Shown: one piece after another, positions 1 to 8,032 of the stretch
Numbering within the stretch: position 1 is the stretch's first letter
Layout: each line of letters starts with the position of its first letter
Assembly: GCA_026712715.1 (NCBI GenBank)
Contig: JAPOPW010000070.1
Span: 1-64,000 of the forward strand
From: Immundisolibacterales bacterium
Lineage (GTDB): Bacteria; Pseudomonadota; Gammaproteobacteria; HK1
Length of the DNA: 64,000 nucleotides
Reading direction: 5' to 3'
Program-made: the position numbers and the translations under genes
Notes under the pieces: generated by a model
What the model was told of the DNA's origin: nothing
What the model saw: the letters and a program-made list of their open reading frames with translations, nothing else
Database searches by the model: none

Positions 1-87
1 AGCCGGAGATCCACAACCACCCTCGGAGGGGACCCCCAACACCGGTCTCCGAAAAAGATTCCCTTCCATCGGCTATCGTTCACCTCA

Positions 88-1197
88 GTGCCGGTGACGA
101 CAGCCCTCAACCGTCCACACGATCGGGTTAACCCCAGACACTCCAAGGACAAGCGTACCGATTGCGCGCTGCTCACCCTGGGGCTGGTGCTCGATGGCAG
201 CGGATTCGTACGCCGTTCGCAGGTGTTCGCCGGCAACGTGCGCGAGCACCACACGCTCGCCGAGATGCTCAATGCACTCAACGCCCCGCGCGGGGCCCGG
301 GTGGTGATGGACCGCGGCATCGCTACCGAGGACCGCGTGCAGTGGCGGCGTGAGCACGGCTACCGCTATGTGGTGGTCAGCCGCGAGCGCACCCGGCATT
401 TCGACCCCGAGGCGGCACTGCGTATCGAGACCGCATCGAACCACGGCGTGCATCTGCACAGGGTGCTCCGCGACGACGGTCAGGAGGTTCGTCTGTACTG
501 CTTCTCCGAGGCGCGTGCGGCCAAGGAACGCGGCATCGTCGAGCGCTTCGCCCAACGCTTCGAGACCGCGCTCATCGAGCTGTCCGAAGGGCTGTCCAGA
601 CCCCGCACCCACAAACGTGTCGACAAGGTCTGGCAGCGTATCGGTCGGATCAAGGAGAAAAGCCGCGGCATCGCCCAGCACTACGACAACGAGCTCGATA
701 CCGACAACCGCCGCCAACGCGCCAGCGCCGTTCGCTTCACCCGCCAAGCGCACCCCGGCTCGATGATGACCCATCCGGGCGTGTACTGCCTGCGCAGCAA
801 CGAAACCGATTGGGACGAGGCCACCCTGTGGCGCACCTTCTTCATGCTCACCGACCTCGAAGCGGTGTTTCGCTCGTTGAAATCCGAGCTCGGGCTACGC
901 CCCATCTATCACCACAAGCCCATTCGCGCCGAAGGGCATCTGTTCATCACCGTCCTGGCGTATCAGCTCGCACAGGTCATCCGCCCTCGGCTGCGGGCGG
1001 CGGGTGACAACGCGGGCTGGACCACGTTGCGGCGCATCCTGCAAGGGCAGCAACGCTTCACCGCCACCTTCGCCCGGGCCGACGGGCGAACCGTGCACGT
1101 GCGAAATCCCACCCGTGCCGAACCGCCTCAGCGGGCGACCTGCGACGCATTGGGCATCAACGCTGAGCCCGGAGGAACCCGCAAGACCATCGTGTAG
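88..1197 (+). pseudogene. IS1634/IS4-type transposase, 5'-truncated
   Basis: This is a DDE transposase of the IS1634 group (IS4 superfamily) with its N-terminal part missing. Recognisable family sequence begins at about base 130 (HSKDKRTDC) and continues through VFAGN, VVMDRGIA (second catalytic Asp region) and FRSLKSELGLRP (region of the catalytic Glu) to the typical C-terminal GGTRKTIV. The frame stays open to the first base of the window, but bases 1-115 encode nothing resembling the usual block with the first catalytic Asp, in any of the three forward frames. The GTG at 88 is therefore probably not a real start. The C-terminus looks complete. I infer an inactive remnant. Confidence is high for the family and moderate for inactivity. 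Confidence 0.8.
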
Positions 1198-1255
1198 AAC
1201 GCCCCCAGCACCCACTTGTAGTGCCACTTGCCCGTCTCGGGCCTCGTAACTAGCT
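115..1255 (+). mobile_element. Insertion-sequence remnant (IS1634-like), left part lost
   Basis: The extent is approximate: from where transposase homology begins to just beyond its stop. Downstream of the gene, about bases 1218-1255, lies a short stretch beginning tgtagtgccac that could be the right terminal inverted repeat. No partner repeat is visible upstream, consistent with loss of the left end. The adjoining toxin-antitoxin genes and the different base composition after 1255 fit an accessory segment. Confidence 0.45.
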
Positions 1256-1464
1256 GATATAGAAAGATTCGCTCAGACGCATGTAAAACTTAGGCTGGCA
1301 ATGGACGTCGGCCCACGATTCTCCCCATGCCGCACTCACCGTTCGTTGTCGGGGAACGGGCGCCGCCGGTGCAGGGAGGACGAAAAAGACCTGCCGAGCT
1401 CCAGCCGACGCATGCCTCGGTTCGAGCTGTTCCACGAGTTCACGGGCGGGGAACGGGCGAGACA

Positions 1465-1860
1465 TCAAGAAGGCGGCCAGGCCACGATGTCGGTCCGGGC
1501 GAAGTCCGTCCCCTTGTACAGCAACGGCTCGTCGAACGTCTTCGCGAGAGCGTACGCAAAGCAGTCCCCGAAGCTGAGCCCGGCCGGGTGGCGGCGCCTT
1601 CCGTAGTCTCGGAATGCGGTTCGGGCGATCTGTGCCTGGTCGATATCGACCGGAACGAGCTCGATCGCGGCCTTCGCAATGAACAGGTCGAGAGCGCGAA
1701 TTCCTTCCGGGCCGAAGCGCGACTCGATGATCATGGATGTCTCGACGAACGAGGCAACCGACATCGAACGCCGTTCCGCCGCTTCGATGGCCTGGTTGAA
1801 CCAGCCTCGCTCGGGCTCATTCTTGAGGATGGCGACGAGCGCCGACGTATCGATGACCAT
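1465..1860 (-). CDS. vapC: VapC-type PIN-domain ribonuclease toxin
   Basis: A 131-residue PIN-domain protein, the usual length for a VapC toxin. VapC toxins are Mg-dependent endoribonucleases held inactive by VapB. The N-terminal VIDTSALVAIL carries the first conserved Asp, VETSMII holds the conserved Glu, and LSFGDCFAYALAK carries the third acidic residue. The C-terminal LLYKGTDFARTDI is the typical VapC ending with another Asp. The ATG shares one base with the vapB stop (TGATG), so the pair is translationally coupled. The gene is intact and probably functional. The RNA target cannot be predicted from sequence. Confidence 0.9.
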   Translation of the reverse strand: MVIDTSALVAILKNEPERGWFNQAIEAAERRSMSVASFVETSMIIESRFGPEGIRALDLFIAKAAIELVPVDIDQAQIARTAFRDYGRRRHPAGLSFGDCFAYALAKTFDEPLLYKGTDFARTDIVAWPPS

Positions 1861-2114
1861 CAGGCCGGCAGTCCGCGTTCGTCGTACCCGAGAATGTCGT
1901 CCTCGTCTCTATCGTCGAGAACCGGGAGGGACGCGCAATGCCGGGCGATGTCGTCAAGCTCGCGGGCGAGGCTTCGCCCGGAGCGTTCGCGCCGCACTCG
2001 CTCGAGCCGGTCGTGCAATGCCCTGGTGACCGCCTCCGTCTTGGACTCTCCCGTGAGCCTCGCCAGCGCCTCCGCCAACTCCTCGGTTCTCCGGTTCCGG
2101 ATGTTCAATGCCAT
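1860..2114 (-). CDS. vapB: VapB-type antitoxin (ribbon-helix-helix)
   Basis: An 84-residue antitoxin of the proteobacterial VapB/PSK transcription-factor type. The N-terminus (MALNIRNRRTEELAEALA) and GESKTEAVTRAL match the DNA-binding ribbon-helix-helix portion. The C-terminal half, rich in acidic residues (VLDDRDEDDILGYDERGLP), would wrap the toxin and insert into its active site. It lies immediately upstream of vapC and overlaps it by one base. An inverted repeat 14 bases upstream of its ATG is a plausible autoregulatory operator. It belongs to a different antitoxin class from the Phd-like remnant at 4673-4966. Confidence 0.88.
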   Translation of the reverse strand: MALNIRNRRTEELAEALARLTGESKTEAVTRALHDRLERVRRERSGRSLARELDDIARHCASLPVLDDRDEDDILGYDERGLPA

Positions 2115-2127
2115 CGATTTTCATTAC

Positions 2128-2147
2128 ATGTAGAACAACATCTACAT
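2128..2147. promoter_or_regulatory. Inverted repeat, probable VapB operator
   Basis: ATGTAGA and TCTACAT form a 7-bp inverted repeat with a 6-base spacer, just upstream of the vapB start in a locally AT-rich patch. VapBC complexes commonly bind such palindromes over their own promoter. The assignment is inferred from position and symmetry. Confidence 0.55.
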
Positions 2148-2344
2148 TGTAGCAATCGCCATCAAATCAGGGTCCGCACGACGCGCTCGAAGTCGCGGAT
2201 CGGGCGGGACGACTACAATCGGTCGCCACGCGCCCCGACGCGACCGACGTGGGGCGCGCCCACCTCGTCCGGCCGCCGCCGGAATGTCCGGCCCCGCGCG
2301 CTCGACCGTGCGCGCGCCCGCCCCACCGTTCCCGGAGGAAACTG

Positions 2345-4045
2345 ATGAAGCCCGGAACTTCCAATGCCGCCGCCGCGGGCGGAAACCTCATCACGGGGCG
2401 TTCCGCCTTCCTCTCCCTGCTCCGCGACGAGGGGGTCGACCGCCTGTTCGGCAACCCGGGCACCACCGAGCTCCCCATCATGCACGCGTTGAGCGGCGAG
2501 CCGGACATGGGCTACGTGCTTGGCCTCCAGGAAGGTATCGTGGTCGCGATGGCGGACGGCTACGCCCGGGCTAGCGGCCGGCTCGCCGCCTGCAACGTGC
2601 ACGTCGCCCCCGGCCTCGGAAACGCCATGGGCTCGCTCTACAACGCGAAGTTCTGGGGCTCGCCGGTGCTGGTGACCGCAGGGCAGCAGGAGATCGGGCA
2701 CGGCCTCACCGAGCCCCTCCTCTACGACCCCCTCGTCCCCATCGCGGAGCCGCTCGTCAAGTGGGCGGTCGAGGTGCACCGGCTCGAGGACCTGCCGCGC
2801 ATCGTCCGCCGCGCCGCGAAGGTCGCGCTGACCCCGCCCACCGGACCCGTCTTCATCTCCCTTCCGGGCGACATCCTCAACCAGGCGGCGGCCATCGATC
2901 TCGGCGCACCCACCCGGGTGGACGCGGCCGGCCGGCCGGGCGACGAGGCCCTCGCCCGGCTCGCCGAGCGGCTCCTCCGGGCCGAGCGGCCGGTCATCGT
3001 GACCGGGCACGAGGTGGCGACGAGCGACGCCCTCGAGGAGGCGGCCCGCCTCGCGGAGGTGCTGGGAGCCCCCGTCTACCAGCAGACCGTGCCGTACGGC
3101 GCGCACTTCCCGTCCGAGCATCCCGCCTTCCTCGGCGCCCTGACGCGCGTCCAGAAGCAGGTGCGCGAGGCGCTCGAGCCCTACGACCTCGCGATGTTTC
3201 TCGGTTCCGACGTGCTCCGGATGTCGGTGTGGAGCGAAGTCGAGCCCCTTCCGGACGATCTGCCGGTGGTGCAGATTGGCCTTCGCGACTGGGAGCTCGG
3301 CAAGAACTACCCGGCCGAGACCGCGGTCCGGGCGGACGTGAAGGAGACCCTGCGCGCCCTCCTTCCGGTGCTCGAGAATGGCCGGGACGAGGCCGGGCGG
3401 AGCGCGGCCGCCGCCCGGCTCGACGCCATCGCGGACCGCAACTGGACCGCGAAGCGCGCGCGCCTGCGGGCGGCGGCGGAAGCGGCGGAAGCGAAGGACC
3501 CGATCGCGCCCGCGGCGGCGGTTCGCCACCTCGTCGACGCACTGCCCGCGGATGCGGTGTTCGTGGACGAGGGGCTCACGACCTCGAACACGGTGCTCGG
3601 GCAGTACCCGTTCCGGGACCCCAACAGCTACTTCGGTCTCGCGAGCGGGGGGATCGGGTTCGCGGTGGCGGGCACCATCGGCATCCACCTGGCGACCCCC
3701 GACCGTCCCTGCGTCGCCCTCATCGGCGACGGCAGCGCCATGTACAACGTGCAGGCCCTGTGGACCGCCGCCCACCTCGAGCTGCCGATCACCTACGTCA
3801 TCGCGAACAACCGCAGCTACCGCATCCTCAAGGACCGGCTCGTCGCCTTCCACGGCGACGACAACTTCATCGGCATGGACTTCCAGTCACCGCGCATCGA
3901 CTTCGTGGGGCTCGCCGAATCGATGGGGGTCTCCGCCCGGCGGGTCGAGCGGGCGGCGGACCTCGGCGACGCGGTGCGCGAGTCGCTCGCGAGCAGCATG
4001 CCCCGGCTGCTCGACGTCACCATCTCGAACGGCTACGACACCTGA
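2345..4045 (+). CDS. ThDP-dependent decarboxylase, benzoylformate decarboxylase-like
   Basis: A 566-residue thiamine-diphosphate enzyme of the acetolactate synthase/benzoylformate decarboxylase family. The start is the ATG at 2345 because GGAGGAAAC lies just upstream. The N-terminal domain has FGNPGTTELP with the conserved ThDP-activating Glu region, and VHVAPGLGNAMG aligns with the segment holding benzoylformate decarboxylase His70. FPSEHPAFLG aligns with the segment holding His281. The Ser26 position is Thr here. The C-terminal ThDP/Mg motif runs from GDGSAMYN to IANN. Likely substrates are 2-oxo acids such as benzoylformate, but oxalyl-CoA-like or other 2-oxo acid substrates are possible. 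The gene stands alone between vapB and a Nudix gene. A TACAAT box at 2214-2219 is a weak promoter candidate. Confidence 0.82.
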   Translation: MKPGTSNAAAAGGNLITGRSAFLSLLRDEGVDRLFGNPGTTELPIMHALSGEPDMGYVLGLQEGIVVAMADGYARASGRLAACNVHVAPGLGNAMGSLYNAKFWGSPVLVTAGQQEIGHGLTEPLLYDPLVPIAEPLVKWAVEVHRLEDLPRIVRRAAKVALTPPTGPVFISLPGDILNQAAAIDLGAPTRVDAAGRPGDEALARLAERLLRAERPVIVTGHEVATSDALEEAARLAEVLGAPVYQQTVPYGAHFPSEHPAFLGALTRVQKQVREALEPYDLAMFLGSDVLRMSVWSEVEPLPDDLPVVQIGLRDWELGKNYPAETAVRADVKETLRALLPVLENGRDEAGRSAAAARLDAIADRNWTAKRARLRAAAEAAEAKDPIAPAAAVRHLVDALPADAVFVDEGLTTSNTVLGQYPFRDPNSYFGLASGGIGFAVAGTIGIHLATPDRPCVALIGDGSAMYNVQALWTAAHLELPITYVIANNRSYRILKDRLVAFHGDDNFIGMDFQSPRIDFVGLAESMGVSARRVERAADLGDAVRESLASSMPRLLDVTISNGYDT

Positions 4046-4100
4046 CCGCGGCCGTTTCGGATCCGCCGACGCGCCGAGTCCCCTCGCCGGACCGGACCCA

Positions 4101-4700
4101 GTGCATCGCCGGAAGTTGAAGGAGCTCCTCGCCGCCTACCGCGTGCGGTGGCCGCACGAGTCGGAGACCGTCGCGCGCTTCGATGCCTTCATCGACGCGC
4201 ACCCCGATTGTTTCCACCGCGCCTGCCCGACCGGCCACGTCACCGGGTCGGCGTGGATCGTGGACGCAAGCGGCGACCGGGCGCTTCTCACCCACCATCG
4301 AAAGCTCGGGCTTTGGCTCCAGCCCGGCGGACACTGCGACGGCGACCCCGACCCCCTCGCGGTGGCGCTGCGTGAAGCGCGCGAAGAAACCGGGCTCGAG
4401 GTGCGGGCGCTCGACGAGTCCATCTTCGACCTTGACGTCCACCCGATTCCGGCCCGGGGGCACGAGCCCGCCCACCACCATTTCGACGTGCGCTTCCTCG
4501 TCCGTGCCGCGAACGACCGGTTCCGGGTGAGCGAGGAGTCACGTGCGCTCGCGTGGGTGCCGGCGGATGCAGTCGTCACGCTGACGGAACGGGAATCGGT
4601 GCTCCGCATGGCACGCAAGTGGCTCGCCCGCCGCGCGGAAAGAGCGCGTTCCGAGCAATCCGGAACCGTGCTTCAGACGGCGCGGACAGGACCCGGATAG
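4101..4700 (+). CDS. Nudix hydrolase
   Basis: A 199-residue Nudix-family protein. The Nudix box (GGHCDGDPDP then REAREETGL) has the RE-EE core that binds Mg, but the first Glu of the canonical GX5EX7REUXEEXGU pattern is Pro. The GGHCDGD form is recurrent in one Nudix subgroup, so this is probably a subfamily trait rather than damage. The best start is GTG 4101, 55 bases after the preceding stop. The frame is open further upstream only because of base composition. The C-terminal ~20 residues overlap, tail to tail, the toxin-antitoxin remnant on the other strand. The substrate is unknown. Confidence 0.75.
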   Translation: MHRRKLKELLAAYRVRWPHESETVARFDAFIDAHPDCFHRACPTGHVTGSAWIVDASGDRALLTHHRKLGLWLQPGGHCDGDPDPLAVALREAREETGLEVRALDESIFDLDVHPIPARGHEPAHHHFDVRFLVRAANDRFRVSEESRALAWVPADAVVTLTERESVLRMARKWLARRAERARSEQSGTVLQTARTGPG

Positions 4701-4966
4701 CGTGCGATCAGCGCGTCCGCGGTCAGGAGCGTGATCCCCTCGACCCGAGCCTGCGCGACTAGGAGGCGGTCGAAGTCGTCCGGCACCGAGAATCGGCCCG
4801 CCAGGAATTCGAGCCGGCGGGCCGCACCGACGTCCGCAGCGTCTACCGCCGTGACCTTGACGACGGGCTTGCCGGCGCGGGCGATGATGAACGGCTCGCC
4901 GTTGGCGGCGGCCTCGACGAGGCGGGAGAGATGGGTCTTCGCTTCGTGCATGTTGACGGTGCGCAT
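4673..4966 (-). pseudogene. Phd/YefM-type antitoxin fused to VapC tail (deletion remnant)
   Basis: This is a 97-codon open frame made of two pieces. Residues ~1-66 (from MRTVNMHEAKTHLSRLVEAA) are a Phd/YefM-type antitoxin of the kind usually paired with VapC, with the conserved EPFIIARAGKPV and RRLEFLAGRFSVPDDFDR. From FDR onwards the sequence is instead the C-terminal end of a PIN toxin (LLVAQARVEGITLLTADALIARYP), including the conserved late Asp. Antitoxins of this kind usually continue after PDDFDR, and VapC proteins usually have PFDR before LLVAQA. The simplest explanation is deletion of the antitoxin end and about three quarters of the toxin through the shared FDR coding sequence. The start could also be ATG 4975. 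It probably still makes an antitoxin-like protein but no toxin. Confidence 0.72.
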
Positions 4967-5178
4967 CGACGGCATCCCAAACTTGGTCAATTGACCTTGG
5001 TCCAGCCGGATCCCCTTCGCAACCGGGCACTCGATGACCACCGTGCCGGCACGACGCCGCTCGCCTTCGTCCTGAACCGACGCCTCTCGCGCGGTGAATG
5101 GCGCTCCCGCAACCGGCCTCCGATTCGCACTTCCACCCCGACCGGAACGGCGTCGGCGACGCGTGGCATGCCCCGGAT

Positions 5179-5568
5179 TCAGGGGTCGACGGGGTTGAGG
5201 AGGGGAACCTTGGCCTTGGCGTAGGTCTGCTTCTCGACGAGCTTCCCGTCGGCGAAGTGGAGGATGTCGAGACCGCGCCAGCCGCCCGGCCCCTTGCGGG
5301 TCGTCATCGTGCAGGTCCAGCTTATGAGGACCTTGCCCGCTTCGGCGTCCGCGAAGAGATCCTCCTGGTCGAATCGGACCTCCCCGTACGCGCCCCGGAA
5401 CTGGGGCTCGAAGGCGGCGCGGATGGCGTCTCGCCCCTCGTGCCGCATGCCGTGAAACTCGTCGTAGACCGATTCCTCGGCGAAGAAGCTCATGACGCCA
5501 TCGAGATCGTCGCGGTTGAAGGCGTCCGTGAACCGGATGGCGAGTTCTTCCAGTGCTTGCTTTTCCAC
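5179..5568 (-). CDS. SnoaL-like / NTF2-fold polyketide cyclase-type protein
   Basis: A 129-residue NTF2-fold protein of the SnoaL-like group. It has the usual opening helix (ALEELAIRFTDAFNRDDLDG), then VMSFFAEESVYDEF, the GRDAIRAAF segment and a C-terminal GLDILHFADGKLVEKQTY. These small proteins can be isomerases, hydratases or cyclases, or simply ligand-binding. The start is GTG 5568 because GGGAG lies eight bases upstream. The open frame extends 18 codons further but with no better ribosome site. No partner gene is adjacent, so its substrate is unknown. Confidence 0.75.
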   Translation of the reverse strand: MEKQALEELAIRFTDAFNRDDLDGVMSFFAEESVYDEFHGMRHEGRDAIRAAFEPQFRGAYGEVRFDQEDLFADAEAGKVLISWTCTMTTRKGPGGWRGLDILHFADGKLVEKQTYAKAKVPLLNPVDP

Positions 5569-6067
5569 GTCTTCAGCTCCCGAAGGCAAAGGAGGGAGGC
5601 GGCTCGCTGAACGAGCTGCCACGTGCCGGCCCCGTCATGTCGCCGCGAGCATCGCGACCTGGAGGACGAGACGAACCGTCCCCTTCGCAATCCGAACGCC
5701 CGGCGAGCACGTCTAGCGAGGCTGCGCCTCAGACCGACGAGACCTGTTCGATGCCACCCATCCTGGTTCGAGACCCGGCCGCTCCGTACCGGGAGAAATG
5801 CAAGCATTTCTCCCGGTAGCAGCCTCGAACGTTTCGTTCCTGAAACCGCTTTGCAAACTTGACTCATCTGCAAAGATTGGGGCCCCTCAAGGAGTCTGGG
5901 GAGGCTGCGGACCGGGGACTCGATGGCATGCGCGAACAATGCCCGGAACGGGGGGGCGGCGCAACCGGAAGGTGGCCCGGCGTCTGGCCTCGACCCGGAA
6001 GGTGCGGGCCGCGGGTCCCGGGGAAGAGACCGATCATGAGAACGTTTTTTGACCGGAGGCGACGAAG
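5569..6067. other. Intergenic region, no gene recognised
   Basis: This ~500-base divergent spacer lies between the SnoaL-like gene and the acyl-CoA synthetase gene. Short open frames exist but none has recognisable protein sequence. The one clear structure is the 14-bp perfect hairpin at 5787-5818. A TGGTTCGAGACC stretch at about 5764 resembles a tRNA T-arm, but no tRNA can be folded around it. The segment may contain debris of mobile DNA. Confidence 0.6.
5787..5818. repeat. Perfect 14-bp hairpin with CAAG loop
   Basis: TACCGGGAGAAATG (5787-5800) is exactly the reverse complement of CATTTCTCCCGGTA (5805-5818), with a four-base loop CAAG. The stem is perfect and mixed in composition, so it is not a by-product of GC richness. 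There is no T-run after it on either strand, so it is not a classic terminator. Alternatives are a protein-binding palindrome, a REP-like element or the tip of a small mobile element. Confidence 0.6.
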
Positions 6068-7753
6068 ATGACCGAAAGGACGAGGGGAGTGCAGCGCGCG
6101 GCGGAGGACGCTCCGTTTCATGAAGACTTCATGGCGACGTTTCACGCCGAGGATCTGGTCGCGTCCCTCTCGGGCGATCCGGCCACCGGCATCAACGCGT
6201 GCATCGAATGCTGCGACCGCCACGCCGAGGCCGAGGCCGAACGTGCGGCGCTCTACTGGGAGGGCATCGACGGGAGCAGCGAGGTCCTCACCTTCACGCA
6301 GTTGCAGGAACGGGCGGCTCGCTTTGCCAACGTCCTCGCCGCCCACGGCATCCGCGCCGGCGACCGGGTTGCGGTCATGCTGCCCCGCATTCCGGAGCTG
6401 ATGGTGGCGGCGCTGGGCGTGTGGCGGGCAGGCGCCGTCTACACTCCTCTCTTCACCGCGTTCGGTCCAAAGGCCATCGAGCACCGCCTCGCGCAGAGCG
6501 ACGCCAAGCTCGTCCTCACCGATCCGGCGAACCGGGACAAGCTCGACGAGGTCCCGGCCCCGCCGCCGATCATGGTGGTCACGCGCGAGCCGGATGACGC
6601 CGTCAGGCCGGGCGATCTCGATTTCCACGATGGGATGCGTTCGCACCTGCCGACCTTTGCGCCGGTCCTGCGTGGTGCGGACGATCCATTCCTTCTCCTG
6701 TTCACCTCGGGCACGGTCGGCGCCCCGAAAGGGGTGGCGGTCCCGCACAAGGCGCTGCCCTCGTTCGTCGCGTACATGAAGCACGCCATCGACCTCAGGC
6801 CCGAAGACCGGTTCTGGAACATGGGCGATCCCGGCTGGGCCTACGGCCTGTACTACGCCGTCGTCGGCGCGCCCCTGGTGGGGTGCGCCACTCACTTCTG
6901 CGAGGGAGGTTTTTCCGTCGAGAGCACCTACCGGATGCTCGAGAAGTACCGGATAACCGTGCTGTGCTCCGCACCCACCGCGTACCGCCTGCTGATGGCG
7001 GGCGGCGGCGAGGCCGCCGACGCGTGCCGGGCCCCCCTCCGAGTGGCATTCAGCGCCGGAGAGCCACTCAATCCGGAAGTGATCCATTGGGTGAACGATC
7101 ACCTCGGCTGCCCGGTGCATGACCAGTACGGCCAGACCGAAGGCGGGATCGTGGTGACCAACCACCACGCCATCGACCATCCCCGGCAACCCGGTTCGAT
7201 GGGCGTGCCGACGCCGGGCATCCGCGCCGTGATCGTCGACGAGCAATGCTGCGAGCTCGGCGCGGACGTCCCCGGCCGCCTCGCCATCGACACCCGGAAG
7301 TCGCCGCTCTTCTGGTTTCACGGGTACGAAGGGCGAGGCTCCCCGCTCGAAGGTCCCTACTACATCACCGGCGACATGGCGCAGGTGAATGAGGAAGGAT
7401 GCTTCTTCTTCCTGGGGCGCGACGACGACATCATCTCGTCGGCCGGCTACCGCATCGGTCCGTTCGACGTCGAGAGCTGCCTCATCGAGCATCCCGCCGT
7501 CGCCGAGTCCGGCGTCGTCGGCAGGGCCGACGCGGAGCGAGGAGAGATCGTCGTCGCCTTCGTGGTGCTGAACCGGGACCGTCCCGGCTCGGCCGACCTG
7601 GTTCGGGAGCTCCAGGAGCACACCCGCAACCGGTTGTCCGCGCACGCCTATCCGCGTGAGGTGTTCTTCGTCGACGAGCTCCCGAAGACCCCGAGCGGCA
7701 AGATTCGCCGTCATGTTCTGCGCGAGCGGCTGAACCGGCCAGGAGGTCGGTGA
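6068..7753 (+). CDS. AMP-forming acyl-CoA synthetase (Acs-like)
   Basis: A 561-residue member of the ANL adenylating superfamily, which activates a carboxylic acid with ATP and transfers the acyl group to CoA. The phosphate-binding motif LLFTSGTVGAPKG is at ~residue 215. YGQTEGG, YYITGDM and the hinge GRDDDIISSAGYRIG follow in order, and the C-terminal catalytic Lys is in PKTPSGKIRR. Overall it resembles the acetyl/propionyl-CoA synthetase branch, including CIECCDRHAE near the N-terminus, but the substrate cannot be fixed by eye. GGAGG lies eight bases before the ATG. A role feeding acetate, propionate or acrylate into CoA metabolism would fit nearby genes but is only inferred. Confidence 0.85.
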   Translation: MTERTRGVQRAAEDAPFHEDFMATFHAEDLVASLSGDPATGINACIECCDRHAEAEAERAALYWEGIDGSSEVLTFTQLQERAARFANVLAAHGIRAGDRVAVMLPRIPELMVAALGVWRAGAVYTPLFTAFGPKAIEHRLAQSDAKLVLTDPANRDKLDEVPAPPPIMVVTREPDDAVRPGDLDFHDGMRSHLPTFAPVLRGADDPFLLLFTSGTVGAPKGVAVPHKALPSFVAYMKHAIDLRPEDRFWNMGDPGWAYGLYYAVVGAPLVGCATHFCEGGFSVESTYRMLEKYRITVLCSAPTAYRLLMAGGGEAADACRAPLRVAFSAGEPLNPEVIHWVNDHLGCPVHDQYGQTEGGIVVTNHHAIDHPRQPGSMGVPTPGIRAVIVDEQCCELGADVPGRLAIDTRKSPLFWFHGYEGRGSPLEGPYYITGDMAQVNEEGCFFFLGRDDDIISSAGYRIGPFDVESCLIEHPAVAESGVVGRADAERGEIVVAFVVLNRDRPGSADLVRELQEHTRNRLSAHAYPREVFFVDELPKTPSGKIRRHVLRERLNRPGGR

Positions 7754-8032
7754 GCATTCCGGGTCGGCCATTCATCCCCGAAATCGCGACGTTTCTCGCG
7801 AAGATCCGTTGCACCGAAGGAAACAAGAGCCGTGTTCGAAATGTTCTCCGGCGTGGCGGCCGCGGCCCGCGAACCGCCTGGTTCACGAGCGATGATCACC
7901 CTGCCGCGAACGGTCTGCGGAGCTCGCTCCGGGGGGCTCTGCGTGTCGGCTATGATGCGCCATGGTGGGTACTTTCAAGCCGCCGGTCGACCATCCACGG
8001 GTCGTCGTCCGGCTCGCCCGGAAGGACGGAGC

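Noticed and set aside
5755-5790. tRNA-like TGGTTCGAGACC sequence
   Set aside because: The T-arm has a mismatch, and no acceptor, D or anticodon arm can be formed in the right place.
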